Positions 43,504-51,380 of a stretch of 64,000 nt of DNA are shown here, piece by piece. Both the position numbers and the translations under genes were made by a program. The first letter of the stretch is position 1. Each line of letters starts with the position of its first letter. Under the pieces are notes generated by a model. It did not search any database. It was not told the DNA's origin and worked only from the letters and a program-made list of their open reading frames with translations. This DNA comes from an uncultured Prevotellaceae bacterium (lineage in GTDB: Bacteria > Bacteroidota > Bacteroidia > Bacteroidales > Muribaculaceae): assembly GCA_947306175.1 (NCBI GenBank), contig CAMZFV010000009.1, forward strand, positions 1 through 64,000, read 5' to 3'.

Positions 43504-44520
43504 ATGAAATCCATTTATCTTTCTATCATAACATTGGCACTATTGATGTTGTCATCAACGGATGCCTTGGCGCTTGTCAATGACTCCATTCGCATCGTGC
43601 CCTATTTCAACGAGAGCGACAGCAGAACCTATTTGGTCACGACTGTTATCCAGATGAAAGACCTGTACACTGAGGTCACTACGGTAGAGTATCGGTTCAC
43701 CGTAGAATTGGTTGATGAGGATCATTACGGGATATATTTCATTGCCAATAACATGAATTTTGAGATGCCCAAAGGGATTCCAGAATCCCAGACCCGAAGG
43801 GTACTCGATTTCTTCTGCAACAAGGGCTTCAGATTTTTTCTTAACCGCCATGACTTGTCGGTAGACAGTGTTTGCGGTTCAGAATTGAAGGAACCGTTAA
43901 GGGACTACTTATCCAAATTTTTTAACGAGATGCTCAGTCATGAAATGGACTCCACCGAAATCGCACAGCAGTTAGATAAAGAGCTGACCGACGAGATGAT
44001 GAACGAAACTGCAAGACAACTGATGCAGAAGATGGTATCCACTCTCACTGACCAGTATGGCCGCACATTGCCACTTGGTGATGCCCAATGGACCGAAATC
44101 GATGAAGTGGACACCATCGCTGACCCCATGGTGATAGATACCGTTGAAGTCGATATGTCAGCTGTTGAAGATTGGGAACTAAACCAAGATGAAGACACTG
44201 AAGATGAGATGTGGGAGACCGATGGTGAGGATGATGACGTTAGTGCTGATGATTGGGAAAAACATGACCATGATTACGGCCCGCTTGACTTTTCTATCCA
44301 CAGGATCCACAAAACCTCAACCAGGCAGAGTAATGATGGCTCTATTGAATACAGTGAAACCATCTCTTATGATGTCCCAGCCGAAGACGAGCAACTTGGA
44401 TGGCAAGAGCAGAAGCAGGCAAAATTTGACCCTCAAGGCTGGCCCACCGAAATCATCCATTCAAACCTCATGGGTGATTACAGCACAAAAATCCATTGGC
44501 AACTGATAACACCCAATTAA
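43504..44520 (+). CDS. secreted acidic hypothetical protein
   Basis: A 338-residue exported protein. The signal peptide ends near DALAL. The N-terminal half has beta strands (YLVTTVIQMKDLYTEVTTVE, RFTVELVDEDHYGIYFIANN). Residues about 215-265 are extremely acidic (NQDEDTEDEMWETDGEDDDV). The C-terminal part has a short beta region and QGWPTEIIHSNLMGDYSTKI. Family unknown. It is four bases before the TPR gene and so in one operon with it. Confidence 0.65.
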   Translation: MKSIYLSIITLALLMLSSTDALALVNDSIRIVPYFNESDSRTYLVTTVIQMKDLYTEVTTVEYRFTVELVDEDHYGIYFIANNMNFEMPKGIPESQTRRVLDFFCNKGFRFFLNRHDLSVDSVCGSELKEPLRDYLSKFFNEMLSHEMDSTEIAQQLDKELTDEMMNETARQLMQKMVSTLTDQYGRTLPLGDAQWTEIDEVDTIADPMVIDTVEVDMSAVEDWELNQDEDTEDEMWETDGEDDDVSADDWEKHDHDYGPLDFSIHRIHKTSTRQSNDGSIEYSETISYDVPAEDEQLGWQEQKQAKFDPQGWPTEIIHSNLMGDYSTKIHWQLITPN

Positions 44521-44524
44521 CGCT

Positions 44525-45421
44525 ATGAAACGATTGCTTTTGTTTATCATCCTGGCAGTAAGTCTAGCGGGCAGCATCTCCGCTCAAAACAATTGGTATG
44601 AGCGATACCGCGAGTGCATCAACGACAGCAGCCTTGAATACACTAGGCAAGTCATTGAGCAATGGGAACAGGCCGAGCCTGAATCCCCCGACGTGTATGC
44701 CGCTTGGTTCAACTATTATTATAAGATGGGTTGGGATGAAGTCATGCAGATGACGCCCATTCCTCCCGAGGATGGCATACAAGCGTTGGAACTGGAAGAC
44801 AGCACGGGCGCACCAGTCTATTTGTATCAGGTACAAGTGTTTAACGATTCACTTGTTGCAATTGCCAACGAGAAGATAGACAAAGCTATCAGCCTCTATC
44901 CAGACAGGTTGGATCTGCCATTCGGTAAACTCGCTGCACTCTTCAGATTGGAGGATTACGATAATGCCATGCCTGTGCTCCATCAGGTGATAGAGCGTTC
45001 CCACCTCAACGGCAACCGTTGGACTTGGACTCTGAATACTCCAGTAGGTGAGGATGGCGAAACGATGTTCAAGTCAAGTATGCAAGACTATTTCAGCAGG
45101 CTATTTGACACTGAACTTGACGATAAGGCGATGCAACTAGTGGAATGGCTTTTGCAATACTATCCCGATGAAGTCATGTTTCGCAGCGATAAGGCATCAC
45201 TACTCGCTAAAACAGGCAACAATGATCAAGCATTGCCCCTGTTCCTCTCCATCCACAAGGACTATCCCGATGACAACATCGTGATCTCAAATATCGCCTA
45301 TATCTATAAGACCATGGGAGATAAAGAGAATGCGCTGAAGTATTATCGCCTTTTGTCCAAATGCGATGATGAAGAAATGGAAGAACTTGCCCGAGAAGCC
45401 ATCAGTGAATTAACCGAATAA
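44525..45421 (+). CDS. secreted TPR-repeat protein
   Basis: A 298-residue protein with a signal peptide ending SISAQ. Helical pairs with TPR character are at about 110-160 and 195-285 (KAMQLVEWLLQYYPDEVMFR, SDKASLLAKTGNNDQALPLF, SNIAYIYKTMGDKENALKYY). TPR scaffolds mediate protein contacts. It overlaps the next gene by one base (TAATG) and is co-transcribed with the acidic protein upstream and two membrane proteins downstream. A role as a periplasmic binding partner is inferred. Confidence 0.75.
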   Translation: MKRLLLFIILAVSLAGSISAQNNWYERYRECINDSSLEYTRQVIEQWEQAEPESPDVYAAWFNYYYKMGWDEVMQMTPIPPEDGIQALELEDSTGAPVYLYQVQVFNDSLVAIANEKIDKAISLYPDRLDLPFGKLAALFRLEDYDNAMPVLHQVIERSHLNGNRWTWTLNTPVGEDGETMFKSSMQDYFSRLFDTELDDKAMQLVEWLLQYYPDEVMFRSDKASLLAKTGNNDQALPLFLSIHKDYPDDNIVISNIAYIYKTMGDKENALKYYRLLSKCDDEEMEELAREAISELTE

Positions 45422-45816
45422 TGACAAAGAACCAAAAAAACATATTGCGCATTGGGCTATATTTCATGGTGTTAGGCATCCTTTGTTCTTGCTTAATTCC
45501 GATTTATTTATCCAATCCATTTGAAGATAGTGGCTTGGATCTTGCGGTGCCTTTTTTCGTGATCCTGGTTTGTGCGCCGAGGCTTTTTTATGACAAGATC
45601 TGGGCAAGCCTATTGCTCTTGACTTGTGCCATACTGACGACATTATGGCTATTATATTTCACAAGAGCGGCTGTCTTACAGACTATTGCCAATTTAGATG
45701 TCTTCGACGGATTCATTTTCAGTTTCTTGATGATTGTCACATTTATAGCGCTGTTAAGCTGTTACCTGTGCTACCGCCTCTTCAAGTTACTTTTTAAGAC
45801 AAAAGAATCAAAATGA
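45421..45816 (+). CDS. four-TM hypothetical membrane protein
   Basis: A 131-residue protein with four predicted helices (GLYFMVLGILCSCLIPIYLS and AVPFFVILVCAPRLF are the first two). No family is recognised. It overlaps its upstream neighbour by one base and its downstream neighbour by four (ATGA), so translation is coupled along the group. Confidence 0.6.
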   Translation: MTKNQKNILRIGLYFMVLGILCSCLIPIYLSNPFEDSGLDLAVPFFVILVCAPRLFYDKIWASLLLLTCAILTTLWLLYFTRAAVLQTIANLDVFDGFIFSFLMIVTFIALLSCYLCYRLFKLLFKTKESK

Positions 45817-46085
45817 AGAAGTCAACAAAAAGAATAGGTTTAATCATCTTGATTGTCGTCTTGACGATAATCGAGTGCTTGTTGTGCCTTGGCATTGCCC
45901 TAGACGGGAAATATCAAGTAGAGTTTTCCGAGGATCTCGCAGCTATCGAAGCGTTTTACCGTGATGTGACAATACTCGAGGTATTCATGTTCATCAACCT
46001 AGGTGTAGCCATTGTTGCACTATGTCTGCCCTGGAGAAAGAATAACGACAAGGATAAATCACCAGATAATAAACCAAATCAATAG
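45813..46085 (+). CDS. small membrane protein sharing its 3' half with the CPCC gene
   Basis: A 90-residue protein with two helices (IGLIILIVVLTIIECLLCLG and FMFINLGVAIVALCLPW). From 45,987 to about 46,058 its DNA matches 59,093-59,164 of the CPCC gene almost base for base, ending in the charged WRKNNDKDK tail. The N-terminal half is unrelated in sequence. It may be a truncated relative of the CPCC gene that has lost the Cys-rich domain. Confidence 0.65.
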   Translation: MKKSTKRIGLIILIVVLTIIECLLCLGIALDGKYQVEFSEDLAAIEAFYRDVTILEVFMFINLGVAIVALCLPWRKNNDKDKSPDNKPNQ

Positions 46086-46130
46086 ATACATAATACATCA
46101 ATTGAACCGTTCTTTTTCCTACAAAAAACT

Positions 46131-46565
46131 ATGAATATGGAAATGACAAACATAGGCTTAATTCCAAACAGTTCATATAACGATTTTGTCCTTGGTTCTA
46201 ACATATCAAATTATATGGATCGTGGACACACTAAAAAAACTTATCATGAGTCTGTTTTTACCAATGATTCATATCATTTCATAAAGGAAGATATCGATGT
46301 TTGGTGTGAACTCGATGGACAAATAAACACAATTCGTTGTTCTTCGTCCTGCATTTATAAGGGGGTAGAACTTATTGGTTTGGAATTCAGTAAGTTCATT
46401 TCACTGGTTGAGAAAGTGCCTGATGATAATGATGTTGTTTATTTGTCTCGAGAAGGTCATCGAGGGCAAAATCAACATGTTTATGACTTTGACTCTCTAG
46501 GTCTCCAAATATGGGTATGGAGAAATAGAATCAGAACCGTGATGATTTGCAAGTATGACGAGTAA
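46131..46565 (+). CDS. cytosolic hypothetical, immunity-like
   Basis: A 144-residue soluble protein with a mixed alpha/beta pattern (IDVWCELDGQINTIRCSSSC, YKGVELIGLEFSKFISLVEK, DFDSLGLQIWVWRNRIRTVM). The strand order and size resemble small cytosolic immunity proteins of polymorphic toxins, but I cannot assign a family. No signal peptide. No toxin neighbour is seen. Confidence 0.6.
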   Translation: MNMEMTNIGLIPNSSYNDFVLGSNISNYMDRGHTKKTYHESVFTNDSYHFIKEDIDVWCELDGQINTIRCSSSCIYKGVELIGLEFSKFISLVEKVPDDNDVVYLSREGHRGQNQHVYDFDSLGLQIWVWRNRIRTVMICKYDE

Positions 46566-46639
46566 CTAAAACGATCATTATTATAGAGTGAAATACAAGA
46601 AATATTTGCCATATGCTGTTTTTGGCTACAATGATAAAT

Positions 46640-47089
46640 ATGAAAGTTAAGACATTTCTATTGAAGTTCTTATTACTGTTGATAGTATTATTTTCTAGTT
46701 GCTCTTCCTATAAAAAGATAGAAAGCAACGGACCTATCTCTATTAAATGCAAAGTAATAAGAATCATACCTCATGAACATTTTTTTGAAATAGATATTAA
46801 ACAGGGTAAGAATAAGTACAAAGTGTTGAGCAAACGTTCAGATGTGATTGGGGATAATATTATTAAAATTGATGAGACATATACCTTTCACTTGTCGCCT
46901 TTGTATTATTATAATAGACCATCTTCTATAATAGTTAATAACGAGACGGTTTTAGTAGCTCCAAATGCGGGCATATATAATAATACTTTTTACATAGATT
47001 ATTGTAACGAAACCATTGAGATTAAAGAACAAATTCAAATATATGAAGCAGACAATTTAAATGGATTATGTTTGGATGATAGTCGGTAA
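46640..47089 (+). CDS. lipoprotein of unknown function
   Basis: A 149-residue lipoprotein. ATG 46,640 (MKVKTFLLKFLLLLIVLFSS, then Cys) gives a proper signal with a lipobox; ATG 46,613 would add a needless leader. The mature part is beta-rich, OB-like in its first half (ISIKCKVIRIIPHEHFFEID), with an N-rich end. No named family. Confidence 0.6.
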   Translation: MKVKTFLLKFLLLLIVLFSSCSSYKKIESNGPISIKCKVIRIIPHEHFFEIDIKQGKNKYKVLSKRSDVIGDNIIKIDETYTFHLSPLYYYNRPSSIIVNNETVLVAPNAGIYNNTFYIDYCNETIEIKEQIQIYEADNLNGLCLDDSR

Positions 47090-47152
47090 TTGAAGCGTGT
47101 CTCTGTTTTTTTGCTCAAAACCGTGTCTTTTAGTATACCACCCAATAGCACA

Positions 47153-47656
47153 CTATGAGACTTTGGATGCTCTCCTTTTGGAGAAACGAACGATTATGTA
47201 GATAATGGTGAGTACAATAAAGACATAATACTTGAAATACACAACGTCAGCCCACCATCTAAGACCGTAAGCATTAGTTGAAATGATGTTTCCTGCATCA
47301 TCGGTAATATTCTCGTAGTGGTATTTGAAATCCGTAGGTATTGCATCAATGATGAGGTCTGTAATACCATGTAGTATGATAAACAATATGCACTCTACAA
47401 TGCCTGATTTGACTTTCGTTAAAACATTGACGTTGATTTTTGTCAAGTACAAAAACACAACAAACAATGTGTTGAATAGGCTGATATAAAAACCTATCAT
47501 AAAACCGATAGCCAACGCAAATCCCGGGTCATCATCAGAGTGACCAATAGGAACGAATGCTAGGACGCAAAGAACGAGAGCGTACACGAATATGAATATA
47601 AAGTATATCCTTACCGTGTATAATACAAATCTCTTTATATCGATTCTTGTTCTCAT
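47153..47656 (-). CDS. four-TM hypothetical membrane protein
   Basis: A 167-residue polytopic protein with helices at about 10-32, 43-70, 80-98 and 140-160. It is the only minus-strand gene of the array. The start is ATG 47,656, since the longer frame runs into the 154-bp promoter repeat, whose minus-strand TATTTTTG box (47,683-47,690) lies just upstream. It is divergent from the C39-like gene. No family recognised. Confidence 0.65.
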   Translation of the reverse strand: MRTRIDIKRFVLYTVRIYFIFIFVYALVLCVLAFVPIGHSDDDPGFALAIGFMIGFYISLFNTLFVVFLYLTKINVNVLTKVKSGIVECILFIILHGITDLIIDAIPTDFKYHYENITDDAGNIISTNAYGLRWWADVVYFKYYVFIVLTIIYIIVRFSKRRASKVS

Positions 47657-47678
47657 CTTGATTGTTTTGTTGTCTTCA

Positions 47679-47832
47679 ACCGCAAAAATACTTGTTTTTG
47701 GCAGCAAAAACAAGAGGCATGAACCTGAATGAAGTTTTTTATTTTCAAAAGGTTGAAATCCAGTGGTTTGCAAAAGGAGAAATGAACTGCGATTATTTGC
47801 TGCTTTCAGTAATTGACTGTAACTTTGCAAAC
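47679..47832. repeat. 154-bp dispersed promoter repeat, copy 2
   Basis: It aligns without gaps to 31,171-31,324. It keeps the CTTGTTTTTG/CAAAAACAAG hairpin (47,691-47,714). It has a complete plus-strand promoter, TTTG (47,796-47,799), 20 bases, TAACTTTG (47,820-47,827), reading into 47,875, and the minus-strand TATTTTTG box reading into 47,656. Confidence 0.8.
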
Positions 47833-47874
47833 GAGATAAATCCGTGTGTTGGAACGATCAAACAGAGTGCCGAT

Positions 47875-48519
47875 ATGAAGCAGTTCATTGTCATAGATCA
47901 ACTACGCTTGAATGAAAAAGGCGCTCTGGTGTGTAAGAAACCATCCGGACGGCTGTGCTCAAAAGTGCACTTCAAGCAGGGTGATCTAGACGGTGTTTGT
48001 GGCGCTTATTCTCTGGCGATGGTGTTCAATATCCTCGGCGTTTTTGAAGATTCATCCAGAAACTCCGATGAGCACGGCAATAGAGCAGCGGAATGGAAGA
48101 TGATTCGGTCACACAACAACCAGGACCTCTATCCCAATGGACTCAAACCTTGTGACATGATCAAAATGGTGACACAAACATATTCTAAATACGTCACCAT
48201 CGACCATACGGGAAGAAAAGCGGGAATTCCACTGAAGGTGAAGGAGTGTATCGACAAAAACGCTCCTGTAATCCTGCAGATTAGCTGCAATCAAGATGAA
48301 ACCCAGTGGATTGTAGTTGTTGGATATGTGATAGACGAAGGTAATGAAATGAGTTATCTTCTGACCCTTGATTCCAGGAAAGATCTCAGAATAGGTCATT
48401 TCTGGAATGGAATACTTAACCTAGACAGGTGTACAAGGCTTAAGTATGGATTCCACTATGTGACGGACACCGAAGAATGGGTAGGCTTAGACGATGCGAT
48501 AATCATCAAAAAGAAATGA
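47875..48519 (+). CDS. C39-like (papain-fold) protein lacking the usual catalytic His
   Basis: A 214-residue soluble protein. The sequence DGVCGAYSLAMVFNILGV, with Cys42, matches the C39/papain-like nucleophile helix. The later strand that normally carries the catalytic His reads DETQWIVVVGYVID, with Gln144-Trp145 in its place. A candidate Asp166 follows (YLLTLDSRKD). It may therefore be an inactive fold used for binding, or use another residue. No signal peptide. The start is ATG 47,875, placed 48 bases behind the TAACTTTG box; the frame is open back to 47,662 but that part is the promoter repeat. Confidence 0.75.
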   Translation: MKQFIVIDQLRLNEKGALVCKKPSGRLCSKVHFKQGDLDGVCGAYSLAMVFNILGVFEDSSRNSDEHGNRAAEWKMIRSHNNQDLYPNGLKPCDMIKMVTQTYSKYVTIDHTGRKAGIPLKVKECIDKNAPVILQISCNQDETQWIVVVGYVIDEGNEMSYLLTLDSRKDLRIGHFWNGILNLDRCTRLKYGFHYVTDTEEWVGLDDAIIIKKK

Positions 48520-48525
48520 TGAACT

Positions 48526-48981
48526 ATGTGTATTGAAACAATAAGATTTACGATAAGAAAAGAAAGTCAATATGATATTCTTTCTTTAAGTCAGTCCGTA
48601 TGCAATACCTTGACCATGCTTTTATCGGTTATCCCTGTAGAATCATGGCATGAACAATCTTCCTCTTATGCATCAGCGATAGAGAAAGAACTACATGTGG
48701 ATTTGTTAGTGATTAAAAGAATTATTACAGAATCATGGTGTCCTCAAATAGAACTAGGTTCGGATTTTTGTTTTTGGTCTAGAAATCAATTTGGGTGTGA
48801 CTGCTTTGAAATAGGATTTCGTATAGGCGTTTCTTTTAGCTGCAATTCTATTGAAAATAATCTCTATATTGTGTTCCCCAAATCATTTGAATTAGTTGAA
48901 CAGTCCCCAACTATAGCTATAATCAAAGATATAATATCCAGCAATTGGAAAATTGATGGTTTTAATATCTTTCATTGGTGA
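48526..48981 (+). CDS. cytosolic hypothetical, immunity-like
   Basis: A 151-residue soluble protein six bases behind the C39-like gene, so in one operon. The N-terminal half is helical (ILSLSQSVCNTLTMLLSVIP). The C-terminal half has strands with aromatic residues (CFEIGFRIGVSFSCNSIENN, LYIVFPKSFELVEQ) and ends IDGFNIFHW. It resembles small immunity proteins by size and context, but is not assigned. Confidence 0.6.
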   Translation: MCIETIRFTIRKESQYDILSLSQSVCNTLTMLLSVIPVESWHEQSSSYASAIEKELHVDLLVIKRIITESWCPQIELGSDFCFWSRNQFGCDCFEIGFRIGVSFSCNSIENNLYIVFPKSFELVEQSPTIAIIKDIISSNWKIDGFNIFHW

Positions 48982-49066
48982 TCCACATTGAAATAAAAGA
49001 AATGAGACTCATCCACTACCGCACAATAATACCCATTAGGGGATTGTGGGCTTGATGATTATCCTT

Positions 49067-49074
49067 TAACTTTG
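49067..49074 (+). promoter_or_regulatory. -7 box TAACTTTG
   Basis: It lies eight bases before the ATG at 49,082, so the transcript would be nearly leaderless. The same box recurs before 31,377, 47,875, 58,279, 58,907, 62,108 and 63,976. Confidence 0.55.
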
Positions 49075-49081
49075 CAGAAAA

Positions 49082-49417
49082 ATGATAACCCGATTAATAA
49101 CAAGTAGCCTTTTGATAGCATTTGGTATCATCATTCTAAGATATGCCATTGCTAAGAAACGATACTTTAAGCCTATCGTCAAGTACATCGTTATTGTCTA
49201 TTCAATAATAGCAATAACACTTGGTGTATTGACACTTCTTTGCCAGACGTATGAAGGCTATGGCACGATTTGTCTTGGCATTGCATGTTGCATGTTCGCT
49301 TATCAGGATATGAAGGAGCATCCAGTTTCAAAATGGACTACCGCATACCTGTCGCAATTAGGTGGATATTTTGCAGGAATTGGCTTTATACTCTATGGTA
49401 TTGGATTATTGAAGTAA
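49082..49417 (+). CDS. small polytopic membrane protein
   Basis: A 111-residue protein with four helices (LITSSLLIAFGIIILRYAIA, YIVIVYSIIAITLGVLTLLC, GTICLGIACCMFAYQD, LGGYFAGIGFILYGIGLL). No motif. It is a single gene followed at once by the GGGACGGTTCTTTTG repeat. Confidence 0.6.
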   Translation: MITRLITSSLLIAFGIIILRYAIAKKRYFKPIVKYIVIVYSIIAITLGVLTLLCQTYEGYGTICLGIACCMFAYQDMKEHPVSKWTTAYLSQLGGYFAGIGFILYGIGLLK

Positions 49418-49419
49418 AA

Positions 49420-49448
49420 AAGAAAATAGGGACGGTTCTTTTGATGTA
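49420..49448. repeat. 29-bp GGGACGGTTCTTTTG repeat, copy 1
   Basis: AAGAAAATAGGGACGGTTCT, then TTTGATGTA. It recurs with one change at 50,753-50,781, where it forms the 3' end of the RHS fragment. Short relatives (GGTCCCTTTTTCTTTC near 53,448; GAACCGTTCTTTTTCC near 46,103) mark other intergenic spaces. Confidence 0.75.
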
Positions 49449-49542
49449 CAGAACATTGGACAGAAGGTTTGATGTCATCACCTCCTGATGTCTTATCGCC
49501 GTTAAATGTTGATCAAATTTGGGAAAAATCATTTCGTAAAAA

Positions 49543-50235
49543 ATGAAAAAGAGAGGTTTAATCGCATTATTGTTTACACTAATATTTTGTCATATTAGTG
49601 CAGTCGAATCTTTAGATTATTTGGTTTTTACATTCGAGCGTATTCAGCAAACGAGTATACATAGATTAAAAACTCAAAAAGTGACAGAATACTATTATTG
49701 GATTACTCCAATGCCAAGATCAACTATGGATAGTCTTAAGTTAAATCCTTTATATGTGGATTCAGATGCAAATGGCCTATTGGATCCAAACAAAATAGAT
49801 GATATATCTTTGATGAGTAAAGTTTTCATCAAAGATGATTTAGGCTATAAGGTGAAACATGATTATCTTGACATAATTAATAAATGTAGAGAGCGCTTGC
49901 AAACAATGACTACAGAATGGGCGACAAAGCATGTATGGGTTGACACTTGGTATATAAAAGAGACGGTTAATGTCTATGCTTCGGCTGTTAATGGAGAATT
50001 TATTGCCTGTTTCAGTTACGTTAATTCTGAAGTTTTCGATAAATCTATACGGATAAGAACCTATATACCAATTGATATTGTACATGTTATTGATGATTTT
50101 TGGGAATCTAAAGAATCCAAATGGTTAAAGTCACTAAGGTTTCATCAATTTGACTTTACTCGTGGAACCTCAGTTTGGAATGTAAAAGGAGGAAGAAGGA
50201 ATACTATTATTGCTGTTCCAGAAAATGAAGAATGA
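49543..50235 (+). CDS. secreted hypothetical protein
   Basis: A 230-residue exported protein with signal peptide MKKRGLIALLFTLIFCHISA. The mature domain is mixed (DYLVFTFERIQQTSIHRLKT, VWVDTWYIKETVNVYASAVN) and has no family I know. It ends GRRNTIIAVPENEE. AT-rich, like the rest of the array, and it abuts the GC-rich RHS fragment. Confidence 0.6.
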   Translation: MKKRGLIALLFTLIFCHISAVESLDYLVFTFERIQQTSIHRLKTQKVTEYYYWITPMPRSTMDSLKLNPLYVDSDANGLLDPNKIDDISLMSKVFIKDDLGYKVKHDYLDIINKCRERLQTMTTEWATKHVWVDTWYIKETVNVYASAVNGEFIACFSYVNSEVFDKSIRIRTYIPIDIVHVIDDFWESKESKWLKSLRFHQFDFTRGTSVWNVKGGRRNTIIAVPENEE

Positions 50236-50251
50236 GACTATAATCGTTATT

Positions 50252-50782
50252 ATGAATCCGATTAGTCATATCCGCATCATATTGCTGCTGTTGCTGCTGT
50301 TGTTGGCGTCGTCCGTCGGCGCCATGGCGACGGCGGACAGGGTTGTTGTGACGAGCGGCCGGGTTGTATATGACTCGTTCGGCCGTGTGGTGGAGGTTTA
50401 CCACCCGACCGTTGACGGTGACACTGTGACCGCCTTCCGCTGCGCCATCGACACTGTTCCCCCGACCGTCACCGCGTACGACGTGCTTGACCGCCCCGTC
50501 AAGGTGACCTGTCCCGAGGGCAACGTCACAGAGACGGACTACAGCGTGTCCGGCCATGTCCAGGTGACGACGGTCACCGACGCGCTGGGCAACGTGAGCA
50601 AGACGCACGTGGACGGGAGCAGGCGGACGGTCAAGAGCATCCGTTTCGAGAGCCCGGGTTCCCAGGACTCCATCCTGACGCAGTTCACCTATGACGGCAT
50701 CGGCCGCCTAGTGGAGGTGCTGGACGCCGACAGCAACGTGACGTCGAGCAGTAAGAAAATAGGGACGTTTCTTTTGATGTAG
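50252..50782 (+). pseudogene. RHS/YD-repeat protein N-terminal fragment
   Basis: A signal peptide (HIRIILLLLLLLLASSVGAM) leads into RHS-type YD repeats: VVYDSFGRVVEVYHP, VTAYDVLDRPVKVTCPEGNV, VTDALGNVSKTHVDGSRRTV and TQFTYDGIGRLVEVLDADSN. The frame ends after 176 codons where it runs into the 29-bp GGGACG repeat. A full RHS protein would have many more repeats and a toxin tip, so this is a truncated remnant. GC content is far above that of the flanking genes, showing a different origin. ATG 50,228 is an alternative start. The fragment is direct evidence that polymorphic toxins are linked to the array. Confidence 0.8.
50753..50781. repeat. 29-bp GGGACG repeat, copy 2 (junction)
   Basis: It differs from 49,420-49,448 by one base (GTTTC for GGTTC). 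It sits exactly where GC-rich RHS sequence changes to AT-rich array sequence. Confidence 0.75.
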
Positions 50783-50799
50783 AAAAACGAATTGAAAAT

Positions 50800-51327
50800 A
50801 TGAAACGATTTCTTATCATAGTCATCATCAGTATAGCTGCGATAATTGCCTTTTCTTGCATCTCGTGTCATTACAAGATGTCTGAAGGTGGGGCTGTCGT
50901 ACCGCACACCGAAGTAATCAAGAATCAGCATTATTATGACTCTATAATGGATTCCTTTCTGAATAGAATGGACGGCAAGAAAGAGCTGTCAAACCGAGAT
51001 ATAGCTGATATCTGCGACTTCTCTCTTCATAACTATGATGAGAGCCTTAGCGAATCGGTCGGTTATGAATTATTTCATCTTCTTAGAAATAATCCAACAA
51101 ACAACCGGGGATTCAAATCTTACCTGAATGCTCATCAATCGGAGAAATGCGACATACTCAGTGCATTAATCGCTTTGGTATCTATTGACATATTGGAGAA
51201 CAACTATGATTCTTTTGAATCATTTGTTAGTGACTTCCCATTGTTTGAGGACGAAGAATGTGCGGCAAAGACTTTTGCTGAGGTCAAAGAAAATGAGCTT
51301 ATGGAAACAAATAAATCCACCGATTAG
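50800..51327 (+). CDS. lipoprotein-like hypothetical protein
   Basis: A 175-residue exported protein. A long hydrophobic start (MKRFLIIVIISIAAIIAFSC) contains the lipobox-like IAFSC/CISC. The mature part is helical and acidic (NRDIADICDFSLHNYDESLS, ALIALVSIDILENNYDSFES). No family is assigned. It lies 17 bases after the RHS fragment, in the position of an immunity gene. Confidence 0.6.
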   Translation: MKRFLIIVIISIAAIIAFSCISCHYKMSEGGAVVPHTEVIKNQHYYDSIMDSFLNRMDGKKELSNRDIADICDFSLHNYDESLSESVGYELFHLLRNNPTNNRGFKSYLNAHQSEKCDILSALIALVSIDILENNYDSFESFVSDFPLFEDEECAAKTFAEVKENELMETNKSTD

Positions 51328-51380
51328 TGGCTATATTATAAAAAAGCTAACTTATCAGTAAAAAAAATTGAACTGAGAAT

